Source of the DNA: UBA288 sp964461885
GTDB lineage: Archaea; Halobacteriota; Methanomicrobia; Methanomicrobiales; Methanospirillaceae
Assembly: GCA_964461885.1 (NCBI GenBank)
Contig: CAYWVY010000046.1
Span: forward strand, 1-17,489
Length of the DNA stretch: 17,489 nucleotides
Reading direction: 5' to 3'
Shown piece by piece: positions 1-7,406 of this stretch. Each line of letters starts with the position of its first letter. The first letter of the stretch is position 1. A model generated the notes under the pieces. That model worked only from the letters and a program-made list of their open reading frames with translations. It was not told the DNA's origin and searched no databases. Both the position numbers and the translations under genes were made by a program.

Positions 1-118
1 CCGGCCCGCCGGACGGCGACCGGGCGGAAGGACTATCTGATTTTAGAAAAAGATCCTCTGGTACCAGCGACTTCGCGATCGAAGATCGGCCGGGCCACCC
101 GGCACCTGACGGCGGACA

Positions 119-2512
119 ATGGAAGCAGAACCGAAGACCGGGCTGAAAGCGGCGGCGCCCCGAGCGCCCGCTCCGGGAACCGCGGCGGACGAGTCGCCCG
201 CGGGCTCGTACAACCGGAGCCTGATCGAGGCGAGCCTCGACCCCTTCGTCACCATCAGCCCCGACGGCACGATCACCGACGTGAACGCGGCGACGGCCGA
301 GGTCACCGGGCGGTCCCGGGAGGAGCTGATCGGCACCGACTTCTCGACCTACTTCACCGACCCCGGCCGGGCCAGGGCCGGGTACGAGGCCGCGTTCAGG
401 ACGGGCTCGGTCAGGGACTACGAACTCGAGATCCGCCATACGAGCGGCCGGCTCACGTCCGTGATCTACAACGCGACCGTCTACCGGGACGAGGCGGGGG
501 GGGTCGCCGGCGTCTTCGCGGCCGCGCGGGACATCACCGAGCGGAAGAAGGCCGAGCAGGAGTGGTCGCGCCTGGCCGCGATCGTCGACAGCTCGGACGA
601 CGCGATCATCGGCAAGACGCTCGACGGCACCATCGTCAGCTGGAACTCGGGCGCGGAGAAGATCTACGGGTATGCCGACACCGAGATCGTCGGCCGGCAC
701 ATCTCCGTGCTCGTGCCGCCGGACCAGGTCGACGAGATCGACGGCATCCTCGCGAGGATCTGGGACGGCAACCCGGTCCACCATTACGAGACCGTCCGGA
801 TCCGGAAGGACGGGAGTCCCATCCAGATCTCGCTGACGCTCTCGCCGATCCGGAACCGGGACGGCCGGGTCGTCGGCGCGTCGACCATCGCCCGGGACAT
901 CACGGCCCGGAAACTGGCCGAGGAGGGGGTCCGGCGCGCGAACGAGTACAACCGGAGCCTGATCGAGGCGAGCCTCGACCCCCTCGTCACCATCAGCGCC
1001 GACGGGATGATCAGCGATGTGAACGAAGCAACGGTCCGGGTCACGGGCGTGCCGCGCGAGGAGCTGATCGACACCGACTTCTCGACCTACTTTACCGAGC
1101 CCGAGAAGGCGAAGACCGGGTACGAGACGGTCTTCCGCGACGGCTCGGTCACCGACTACGAACTCGGGATCCGCCACCGCGACGGTCGGGTCATCCCCGT
1201 GCTGTACAACGCGACCGTCTACCGGGACGAGGCGGGGGGGGTCGCCGGCATCTTCGCCTCCGCCCGCGACGTGACCGAGCGAAAGAAGGCCGAGGAGGCG
1301 ATCCGGCGCGCGAACGAGTACAACCGGAGCCTGATCGAGGCGAGCCTCGACCCCCTCGTCACCATCAGCGCCGACGGGATGATCAGCGACGTGAACGAGG
1401 CGACAGTCCGGGTCACGGGCGTGCCGCGCGAGGAGCTGATCGGCACGAACTTCTCGCACTATTTCACCGATCCCGGTCGTGCGAGGGCCGGGTACGAGGC
1501 GGTCTTCCGCGACGGCTCGGTCACTGACTACGAGCTCGAGATCCGCCACCGCGTCGGCCGGGTCGTCCCCGTGCTGTACAACGCGACCGTCTACCGAGAC
1601 GAGACGGGTGGCGTCGCCGGTGTCTTCGCCGCGGCCCGCGACATGACCGAGCAGAAGCGGGCCGAAGCGGCCCTGCGGACGGCGTACAACGAGCTCGACG
1701 ACCGGGTGAAGGAGCGGACGGCGGACCTCGTGGAGGCCAACCGGCAGCTGGAGCAGGAGATCGCGGAGCACCGGGCCACGGCGGACCAGTTGCGGCGGAA
1801 GAGCGAGGAGCTCGCCCGGTCGAACAGGGAGCTCCAGCAGTTCGCGTACATCGCGTCCCACGATCTGCAGGAGCCGCTCCGGGCCATCTCGGGCTTCACC
1901 GAGCTCCTCGAGCGACGGTACCGGGGTCAGATCGACGAACGGGCCGACCGGTACATCAACTTCATCATAGACGGCACGGACCAGATGCAGCAGGTCATCC
2001 AGGACCTGCTCGCCTACTCGCGCGTCCAGACCAAGGCCCATGAGTTCGACCTGATCGACGCGAACCGGGCCCTGGAGCAGGCCCTGTGCAACCTGCAGGT
2101 CTCGATCCGGGAGCGGGGCGCACGCGTCACGGTCGAGGGCCCCCTGCCCGAGATCTTCGCCGACGGCATCCAGCTCACGCAGGTCTTCCAGAACCTGATC
2201 GGCAACGCGCTCAAGTTCCAGAGGCCCGGCGCCACGCCCGAGATCCGCGTCTCGGCCGTTCGCGAGGGGAGCGACTGGGCCTTCTCGATCGCCGACAACG
2301 GGATCGGGATCGACGCCCGGCATCTCGACCGGATCTTCATGCTCTTCCAGCGCCTGCACGCGAAGGGCGACTACGAGGGCACGGGGATCGGTCTCGCCAT
2401 CTGCAAACGGATCGTCGAACGGCACGGGGGATCGATCGCCGTGAGATCGACCCCTGGGGCCGGGTCGACGTTCACCTTCTCCATTCCGACCCGCAAGGAG
2501 GTCACGCCATGA
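119..2512 (+). CDS. Cytosolic multi-PAS sensor histidine kinase
   Basis: A 797-residue kinase with no membrane segment or signal peptide, so it should sense an intracellular cue. Domains in order: PAS unit A (about 31-148), a different PAS (150-272), PAS unit B (277-394), PAS unit C (401-518), a coiled coil (520-575), HisKA with phospho-acceptor H581 in the SHDLQEPLR motif, then a HATPase with DNGIG at 726-730 and GTGIG at 754-758. Units A, B and C are close paralogs of one another, and B and C lie in tandem at a 372-bp period. No cofactor-binding motif is recognisable in the PAS domains, so the signal is unknown. The ATG at 119 has no clear Shine-Dalgarno; upstream there is only a weak T/A-rich stretch near 41-51. 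The stop codon overlaps the next gene, a response regulator, which is the obvious phosphotransfer partner. The domain call is secure; the stimulus is not. Confidence 0.93.
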   Translation: MEAEPKTGLKAAAPRAPAPGTAADESPAGSYNRSLIEASLDPFVTISPDGTITDVNAATAEVTGRSREELIGTDFSTYFTDPGRARAGYEAAFRTGSVRDYELEIRHTSGRLTSVIYNATVYRDEAGGVAGVFAAARDITERKKAEQEWSRLAAIVDSSDDAIIGKTLDGTIVSWNSGAEKIYGYADTEIVGRHISVLVPPDQVDEIDGILARIWDGNPVHHYETVRIRKDGSPIQISLTLSPIRNRDGRVVGASTIARDITARKLAEEGVRRANEYNRSLIEASLDPLVTISADGMISDVNEATVRVTGVPREELIDTDFSTYFTEPEKAKTGYETVFRDGSVTDYELGIRHRDGRVIPVLYNATVYRDEAGGVAGIFASARDVTERKKAEEAIRRANEYNRSLIEASLDPLVTISADGMISDVNEATVRVTGVPREELIGTNFSHYFTDPGRARAGYEAVFRDGSVTDYELEIRHRVGRVVPVLYNATVYRDETGGVAGVFAAARDMTEQKRAEAALRTAYNELDDRVKERTADLVEANRQLEQEIAEHRATADQLRRKSEELARSNRELQQFAYIASHDLQEPLRAISGFTELLERRYRGQIDERADRYINFIIDGTDQMQQVIQDLLAYSRVQTKAHEFDLIDANRALEQALCNLQVSIRERGARVTVEGPLPEIFADGIQLTQVFQNLIGNALKFQRPGATPEIRVSAVREGSDWAFSIADNGIGIDARHLDRIFMLFQRLHAKGDYEGTGIGLAICKRIVERHGGSIAVRSTPGAGSTFTFSIPTRKEVTP
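931..1663 (+). repeat. Tandem PAS-coding direct repeat, 372-bp period
   Basis: Two in-frame copies encode PAS units B and C of the kinase. The first 87 bases, 931-1017 and 1303-1389, are identical; after that the copies diverge. A third related copy, unit A, lies at 209-553, separated by an unrelated PAS. The length is a multiple of three (124 codons), so unit gain or loss would preserve the reading frame. Confidence 0.85.
2495..2502 (+). promoter_or_regulatory. Strong Shine-Dalgarno of the response regulator
   Basis: AAGGAGGT lies six bases upstream of the ATG at 2509, inside the last codons of the preceding kinase. It fixes the start of the response regulator and allows initiation independent of coupling. 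Confidence 0.75.
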
Positions 2513-2982
2513 ACGGACCAGACACGAACTCAGACAACCCGCGGTCGGTCGAGATCCTGCTCGTCGAGGACAGTCCGGCCGACGTCGCCCTGACCGAGGA
2601 GGCCCTGCTCGAGAGCAAGCTCCGCAACAACCTGCACGTCGTGACCGACGGAGAGGCCGCCATGGCCTTCCTCCGGCGCCAGGACCCCTACGAGGCGGCC
2701 CCGAGACCGGACCTGATCCTCCTCGACCTGAACCTGCCGAAGAAGACCGGGCGCGAGGTCCTCGCCGAGATCAAGAGCGACCCAGCGCTGAGCATGATCC
2801 CGGTCGTCATCATGACCGTCTCGAAGGACGAGCGGGACATCCTCGAGTCGTACCGGCTCCACGTGAACTGTTACATACGGAAGCCCGTGAAGTTCGGGGA
2901 GTTCATCGAGATCGTCAAGTCGATCGAGGCCTTCTGGTTCACGATCGTCACCCTACCCCCGAACGTGGGTACCCCCACATGA
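2509..2982 (+). CDS. Single-domain response regulator, Rcp1-like
   Basis: A 157-residue stand-alone receiver (CheY fold). The acidic pair is E20/D21 in the VEDSPAD motif, the predicted phospho-acceptor is D73 in LILLDLNLP, and the conserved lysine is K125 in YIRKP. The C-terminal segment with FWFTIVTLP matches the tail seen in response regulators that partner SHDLQEPLR-type kinases such as cyanobacterial Rcp1 (family knowledge). There is no DNA-binding or enzymatic output domain. The ATG overlaps the upstream kinase stop as ATGA and has a strong Shine-Dalgarno. The stop in turn overlaps the start of the next kinase, so all three genes are probably one transcript. The protein likely accepts phosphate from one or both flanking kinases and acts by protein contact or as a relay intermediate. 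Confidence 0.92.
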   Translation: MNGPDTNSDNPRSVEILLVEDSPADVALTEEALLESKLRNNLHVVTDGEAAMAFLRRQDPYEAAPRPDLILLDLNLPKKTGREVLAEIKSDPALSMIPVVIMTVSKDERDILESYRLHVNCYIRKPVKFGEFIEIVKSIEAFWFTIVTLPPNVGTPT

Positions 2983-4544
2983 GGATCCTGCTGGTCGAGG
3001 ACAACCCTGCGGACGCGGAGTTGATCCGGGAGCTCCTCTTGGAATACCCGCAGCACTCGTTTTCGGTCCGGCATGCAGGCAGTCTCGCGTCGGCCCTCGC
3101 GGCCCTCGGGGACGAGGGGGCCGACCTGATCCTGCTCGACCTCGGGCTCCCCGACAGCCAGGGCACGGAGACCGTCCGGGCGGTTCGGGCCGCCGCGCAG
3201 GACGCGCCGATCGTGGTCCTGACCGGACTCGACGACGAGGACGTCGGGATCAGCATGCTCCAGGAGGGGGCGCAGGACTACCTTGCGAAGGGCTGGATGA
3301 GCGGCGCGGTCCTGGTCCGTTCCATACGCTACGCCGAGGAGCGGAAACGGATCGAGGCGGAGCTGGTCCGCAAGAACGCCGAGCTCAAGGCGGCGAACGA
3401 GGCGCTTGCGGCGCACAAGGAGGAGCTGCGCGAACGGGAGGAGCGGCTCAGGCGGGCCCAGGGGATCGCGCACCTCGGCAGCTGGGAGCTCGCCGACGGC
3501 CGGCTCTCCTGGTCAGACGAGGTCTACCGCATCTACGGCGTCCGCCCGCAGGAGTTCGCGGCCACGTACGGGGCCTACCTCGAATCCGTCCACCCCGAGG
3601 ACCGGGCGCGGGCGGATGCCGCGTACGGCGACTCGGTCCGCGAGGGCCGGGCCGGGTACGAGACCGAGTACCGGATCGTCCGCCGCTCCGACGGCGCCGT
3701 CCGCCACGTGTACGAGCGGTGCACGAACCTCCGGGACGGGACCGGCCGGATCCTCCGGTCGGAGGGGATCGTGCACGACATCACCGAACGGAAGGAGCAC
3801 GAGGATGCGCTCCTGGGCATGACCCGGAAGCTGCAGCGCTCGAACGAGGACCTCGAGAGGTTCGCGTACGTCGTCTCCCACGACCTCCAGGAGCCGCTCC
3901 GCACGGTGAGCAGCTTCGCCCAGCTCCTCGAGAGGCGGTACGGGGAGCAGCTCGGGCCCGAGGCCGAAGAGTTCATCGGGTTCATGACCGACGGTACGGC
4001 TCGGATGAGCGCGCTGATCACGGATCTTCTTGAGTACTCGCGGATCAGTTCCCGGGCGCAGCCCTTCGAGGCCGTGGATCTCGGCGGGGCCGTGGAGACC
4101 GCACTCGAGAACCTGGCCGTGCGCATGGAGGAGTGCGGCGGCCGGATCCTCTGCGACCCCATGCCCACGGTTCATGCCGACCGGATGCAGATGGTCCGGC
4201 TCGCCCAGAACCTGCTCTCGAACGCGATCAAGTTCTGCCCCGCGGGGCGTGCCCCGGTCGTGAAGATCAGGGCGACCCGTGCCGGCGGAGACTGGCTGAT
4301 CCGGTTCGAGGACAACGGGATCGGGATCGACGCCGAGTGCTGCGACCAGATCTTCGAGGTCTTCCAGCGCCTGCACGACCGCTCGGAGTATCCCGGCACC
4401 GGGATCGGCCTCGCCATCTGCCGGCGGATCGTCGAGCGGCACGGGGGCCGCATCTGGGTGGAACCCGCGGCGGGGGCGGGGTCCGCCTTCTGCTTCACCC
4501 TGCCCCTGCAGGACCGGCCGACTCCGAGCCCTTCCCCTGATTGA
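2979..4544 (+). CDS. Receiver-PAS-histidine kinase hybrid
   Basis: A 521-residue cytosolic protein. An N-terminal receiver (about 1-118) has phospho-acceptor D54 in LILLDLGLP. It is followed by a coiled coil (118-160), one PAS of the PAS_3 type (165-275), HisKA with H301 in SHDLQEPLR, and a HATPase with DNGIG starting at D445 and GTGIG starting at G473. Its kinase core is clearly paralogous to that of the first gene in the operon. Having the receiver at the N-terminus suggests that phosphate input on D54 tunes the kinase, rather than a classic C-terminal hybrid relay. The ATG overlaps the preceding stop (ATGA), and there is no Shine-Dalgarno, so translation is probably coupled. A short hairpin ends at the base before the ATG. 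No output domain follows, and the operon appears to end here. Confidence 0.92.
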   Translation: MRILLVEDNPADAELIRELLLEYPQHSFSVRHAGSLASALAALGDEGADLILLDLGLPDSQGTETVRAVRAAAQDAPIVVLTGLDDEDVGISMLQEGAQDYLAKGWMSGAVLVRSIRYAEERKRIEAELVRKNAELKAANEALAAHKEELREREERLRRAQGIAHLGSWELADGRLSWSDEVYRIYGVRPQEFAATYGAYLESVHPEDRARADAAYGDSVREGRAGYETEYRIVRRSDGAVRHVYERCTNLRDGTGRILRSEGIVHDITERKEHEDALLGMTRKLQRSNEDLERFAYVVSHDLQEPLRTVSSFAQLLERRYGEQLGPEAEEFIGFMTDGTARMSALITDLLEYSRISSRAQPFEAVDLGGAVETALENLAVRMEECGGRILCDPMPTVHADRMQMVRLAQNLLSNAIKFCPAGRAPVVKIRATRAGGDWLIRFEDNGIGIDAECCDQIFEVFQRLHDRSEYPGTGIGLAICRRIVERHGGRIWVEPAAGAGSAFCFTLPLQDRPTPSPSPD

Positions 4545-4616
4545 CGGGCGGCACGGCACCGGCGCCTTCAGTACCTCCGAAGGGCCGCCTACTCGTCAGC
4601 AACCGTGTCCCGGGAT

Positions 4617-5057
4617 TCAGGCCGGTCCGCCCGCGGCGAGCAGGACGACAATCACCCCGACGTGCAGGGCCGCGAAGAGCGGGACGGCGACGACAAACCG
4701 GATCTTCCGCGTCTTATGGCGGAAGACGCGCATCCCGGCGAGGGCGCCGAAGGGGCCTGCGAGGGCGGTCAGGAGGAGTATCCGCTCGCGGATCCGGTGC
4801 TGGCGGAGTCGTGCGCGCCGCTTGTCCGCTCCGTACAGGACGAGGGCCGCGAGGTTCGCGGCGACATAGACGGCCAGGGGGAGAAGGAGCGGGTCGATGA
4901 TCCGATCCGTTTGCGCTGCGCCGTATTTGGCCGTTGCGCCGGGAGCGCCCGGAGGCCCCGGCCCGCAAGGTCTATTGCCGGGAAACGAGATAGGCAGGGC
5001 GGGCGAGCCCCACCCGCAGCGCCGGGGGGCTGCCGCGCCCAGGAGAGAACAGGACAT
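4617..5057 (-). CDS. DUF1294 family small membrane protein
   Basis: The C-terminal 93 or so residues fit DUF1294: a first hydrophobic helix, then YGADKRRA, an RIRE motif, a second helix, and FRHKTRKIRF followed by a third hydrophobic segment. The function of the family is unknown. The start is unresolved. The only standard in-frame start upstream is the ATG at 5057, whose CATG palindrome also contains the rubredoxin ATG on the other strand. That choice adds about 50 Pro/Gly/Ala-rich residues not expected for a family of about 90 residues. The conserved core begins near 4905, where no ATG, GTG or TTG exists in frame. A T/A-rich stretch at 4921-4930 lies about 26 bases before two ATC codons. 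Treat the N-terminus as uncertain. Confidence 0.7.
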   Translation of the reverse strand: MSCSLLGAAAPRRCGWGSPALPISFPGNRPCGPGPPGAPGATAKYGAAQTDRIIDPLLLPLAVYVAANLAALVLYGADKRRARLRQHRIRERILLLTALAGPFGALAGMRVFRHKTRKIRFVVAVPLFAALHVGVIVVLLAAGGPA

Positions 5058-5217
5058 GGACCGTTACGTGTGTCAGGTCTGCGGGTACATCTACGACCCC
5101 GAGGTCGGGGACTCGGTGGGCGGGGTCCCGCCGGGCGTGCCGTTCGAGGAGCTGCCCCAGGACTGGGTCTGCCCCGTCTGCGGAGCCGACAAGGACCAGT
5201 TCGTCATCACGAAGTGA
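5056..5217 (+). CDS. Rubredoxin
   Basis: A 53-residue one-electron carrier. The iron site is visible as two CxxC pairs, C6/C9 (VCQVCGYIYDP) and C39/C42 (WVCPVCGADKDQF), with the usual hydrophobic core residues Y4, Y11, W38 and F49. The length is normal for the family. In methanogens rubredoxins typically supply electrons to oxygen- or superoxide-detoxifying enzymes (family knowledge); no such partner gene is adjacent here. The start is supported by AGGAG at about 5041-5045. The gene starts back to back with the DUF1294 gene and converges on the hydrolase gene; the 87-base gap after its stop holds nothing I recognise. Confidence 0.95.
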   Translation: MDRYVCQVCGYIYDPEVGDSVGGVPPGVPFEELPQDWVCPVCGADKDQFVITK

Positions 5218-5304
5218 CCACGCCGAGTCGGGCTTCCGCACCTCGCCCGTCGTCCCGGGCAGAAACCCCGCGAGCGGAGCCCAAGCCGACGTCCGGGGGC
5301 GGCG

Positions 5305-6210
5305 TCAGCGGCGGCGAACCGTCGCCCGGCCCGTCTTCCCCTTCATCCTCCGGTACCCCGAGCCGAGCTGGGTGTGCAGCCACTCGACCCGTTCGCGCTT
5401 CGCCTCCTCGCTCCGGAAGAGGTGGTCCGCGTCGTACCACCGCACCTGCTTCGGCTCGCTCGCCGCGTCGGTCAGCCGCCCGGCCGTCTCGCGGCCGAAG
5501 ACCTCGTCGCGCTCCCCGAACTGGAGGAAGAGCCGGGACGCATGCTTTCGGGCCACGAACCGGGCCGGGTCGATCGGCGCCATCACCCGGGCGTAGTGTT
5601 CGAGGGCCTCGCCCGAGAGGGACGGGAGGTTCGCGACGACCATGTCCGTGAAGCTCGGCGCGCCGGCAATCAGCACGAAGACGCGAAGGCGGGGCTCGAC
5701 GCCCACGAGCACGCCGCCCGTGAGGGCGCCGAAGCTGTGGCCGACATAGCCGAGCTGCGCGGCGTCCGTGCCGGGCTGCTCGGCCACGAAGTCCACGGCC
5801 CGGCGCAGATCCCGCACGATCCCGGCAAAGAGGTCGCGGTTCTGCTCGGGCGTGCCGAGCGACCGGGCGAAGGCCTCGCCGTCGGCCCAGGGCGCCACCA
5901 CGAGCAGGGAGGCGATGCCCATGCCGCCGAGCCGGATCCCCTCGTCGAAGAATGTCGACCGGTCCCCCGGGGCCGGGTGGACGTAGACCACGGCCGGGAA
6001 CCGGTCGCGGCCCGGGGGGAGCATCCAGTACGCGGAGGTCCGCCCGCCCCGGGCATCGGCGAAGCTCACGTCGTGCACCAGGACGCCGTTCCGCTCCTCG
6101 ACACCCAGCTCCGCGGGGTCGAGCGGAGCCGTGCCGTCGTAGTCGAAGATCTGTTCCGTAACCGTGTCGTCTCCGGGGAACGCCGCCGGGTCCATCTCTT
6201 CGCCCGCCAT
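5305..6210 (-). CDS. Alpha/beta hydrolase, dienelactone hydrolase-like
   Basis: A 301-residue predicted cytosolic serine hydrolase without a signal peptide. A catalytic triad can be assigned: nucleophile S159 in GHSFG, D235 in the FGERDEVF segment and H263 in YDADHLF. The oxyanion strand reads VVYVHPAPGDR, and the lid region is short. The overall plan resembles dienelactone hydrolase or acyl-peptidase-like enzymes, but the substrate cannot be read from the sequence. The ATG at 6210 has no Shine-Dalgarno; a GGATATC stretch on the minus strand lies about 26 bases upstream and could serve a leaderless transcript. M6 (ATG at 6195) is an alternative start. The gene diverges from cutA. The C-terminal tail is very basic (KGKTGRATVRRR). 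Confidence 0.85.
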   Translation of the reverse strand: MAGEEMDPAAFPGDDTVTEQIFDYDGTAPLDPAELGVEERNGVLVHDVSFADARGGRTSAYWMLPPGRDRFPAVVYVHPAPGDRSTFFDEGIRLGGMGIASLLVVAPWADGEAFARSLGTPEQNRDLFAGIVRDLRRAVDFVAEQPGTDAAQLGYVGHSFGALTGGVLVGVEPRLRVFVLIAGAPSFTDMVVANLPSLSGEALEHYARVMAPIDPARFVARKHASRLFLQFGERDEVFGRETAGRLTDAASEPKQVRWYDADHLFRSEEAKRERVEWLHTQLGSGYRRMKGKTGRATVRRR

Positions 6211-6310
6211 CCGGATTGAGTACCGTCAGCAATGGCGATATCCCTTTCCCCCCCGGACCACCACGCGGCTGCCCACACCGGCCTGATCGGGCCCTCCCCG
6301 GGGAACGCAA

Positions 6311-6321
6311 CGTATTTTTCC
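6311..6321 (+). promoter_or_regulatory. Possible T-rich promoter box of cutA-fdhD
   Basis: CGTATTTTTCC is centred about 27 bases before the cutA ATG, the spacing expected if transcription starts at or next to the start codon. A short GGAGAG just before the ATG could serve instead on a longer transcript. Position and composition are the only support. Confidence 0.35.
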
Positions 6322-6342
6322 GGTGCGGGCGATGGAGAGAGT

Positions 6343-6666
6343 ATGCCCACCGATGCCGTCGTTATCCTCTCGACCGCACCCCCGGGCGAGGCCGCCGGCA
6401 TCGCCCGGCGGCTCGTCGAGGACCGCCTCGCGGCCTGCGTCCAGCTCGCGGGGATCCGTTCGTTCTACCGCTGGCAGGGACGGATCGAGGACGAGCCCGA
6501 GGAACTCATGCTGATCAAGACCCGGCGCCCGCTCGCGGACGCCGCGATCGCGAGGGTCCGCGAGCTCCACTCCTACGAGGTCCCCGAGGCGGTCGTGCTC
6601 TCGGTCGATGCGGGCTCGGCCGACTACCTTTCCTGGCTCGCCGCCGAGACGGGGGAGGCGCCGTGA
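6343..6666 (+). CDS. cutA: CutA divalent-cation tolerance family protein
   Basis: A 107-residue protein, the usual CutA length; the family forms ferredoxin-like trimers. Recognisable segments are VILSTAPP at the N-terminus, the RLVEDRLAACVQL helix, the FYRWQG strand, the E-rich segment leading to MLIKTRR, and the ELHSYEVPE motif with H76 and E79. Family members bind divalent metals, but the original copper-tolerance role is not established for most. The ATG at 6343 is chosen over an upstream in-frame ATG at 6232 because the conserved fold begins here and GGAGAG lies just upstream. The stop overlaps the fdhD start, so the two genes are probably co-transcribed and translationally coupled. Confidence 0.9.
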   Translation: MPTDAVVILSTAPPGEAAGIARRLVEDRLAACVQLAGIRSFYRWQGRIEDEPEELMLIKTRRPLADAAIARVRELHSYEVPEAVVLSVDAGSADYLSWLAAETGEAP

Positions 6667-7391
6667 AGCACGTCACCCGGACCGGCCGCCAGTACGTCGG
6701 CGGCGAGGTCCGCGAGATCCAGGACGTGATCGTGGTCGAGCAGACCTTCCGGATCCTGCTGAACGGCGAGCAGGTCGCGGCCCAGGTCGCCTCGGATGAC
6801 CAGCTCCGGGAGCTCGGTGCCGGGTTCGTGATCAACGAGGGGCTCGCCGACGAGGTCGAGTCGGTCACGGTCGAGGGGAACGCGATCCTGGTGGCGGCCC
6901 CCCGCCTATGCGGCGCCGCGACCGAGACCGGGTCCTCGGGCGGGGTCTCGTACCGCTGCGGCGTTCGGCACGTCCGCTCCGACCTGCAGATCACGCCCGA
7001 CGAGGTGCGCGCCGTGACCGGTGCCATCTTCTCGGACGACTGGGAGCAGACCGGCGCGCTCCACTGCGCGGTCCTCTTCTCCGGGGGGGAGCTCGTCGCG
7101 AAGGCCTGCGATGTCGGCCGGCACAACACGGTCGACAAGGTGATCGGGGCGGCGGCCCTGGCCGGCCTCGATCGGTCCCGCTGCGTGCTCGGCTGCACGG
7201 GCCGCCAGCCGTCGGGGATGGTCAAGAAGGTCGCGAACGCCGGCATTCCGATCCTCGTCTCGCGTGCGGCCTCGACCGACCAGGGGATCGCGACCGCGTC
7301 CGCGGCCGGCCTGACCCTGATCTGCTTCTCGCGTGGGGACCGGTTTACGGTCTACACGCACCCCGAGCGGGTCACGTGGCCCGGGGACTGA
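6663..7391 (+). CDS. fdhD: FdhD, formate dehydrogenase accessory sulfurtransferase
   Basis: A 242-residue protein. FdhD passes sulfur to the molybdenum or tungsten bis-pyranopterin cofactor of formate dehydrogenase and is needed for its activity (family knowledge). Visible family blocks are the LGAGFVINEG helix, TGALHCAVL, the signature ACDVGRHNTVDKVIG (about 148-162), and the C-terminal GMVKKVANAGIPILVSRAAS and GLTLICFSRGDRF blocks. The GTG start at 6663 overlaps the cutA stop as GTGA and has GGAGG a few bases upstream. The flexible loop that in Escherichia coli carries a sulfur-carrying CxxC here has only isolated cysteines, C83 and C99, around a TGSSGG stretch. The enzyme it matures is not in the window. 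Confidence 0.92.
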   Translation: MKHVTRTGRQYVGGEVREIQDVIVVEQTFRILLNGEQVAAQVASDDQLRELGAGFVINEGLADEVESVTVEGNAILVAAPRLCGAATETGSSGGVSYRCGVRHVRSDLQITPDEVRAVTGAIFSDDWEQTGALHCAVLFSGGELVAKACDVGRHNTVDKVIGAAALAGLDRSRCVLGCTGRQPSGMVKKVANAGIPILVSRAASTDQGIATASAAGLTLICFSRGDRFTVYTHPERVTWPGD

Positions 7392-7406
7392 CCGCGGGGG
7401 CCGGGG

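Noticed and set aside
3513..4559. 348-codon antisense frame over the second kinase
   Set aside because: It mirrors the PAS and kinase codons; no domain and no start signal.
5223..5304. GC-rich gap after rubredoxin considered for a small gene or terminator
   Set aside because: No start with a ribosome site and no T run; nothing supportable.
4605..5651. 348-codon plus-strand frame spanning DUF1294, rubredoxin and the hydrolase end
   Set aside because: It runs across three real genes in other frames, and its product is Arg/Pro/Ser-rich without any motif.
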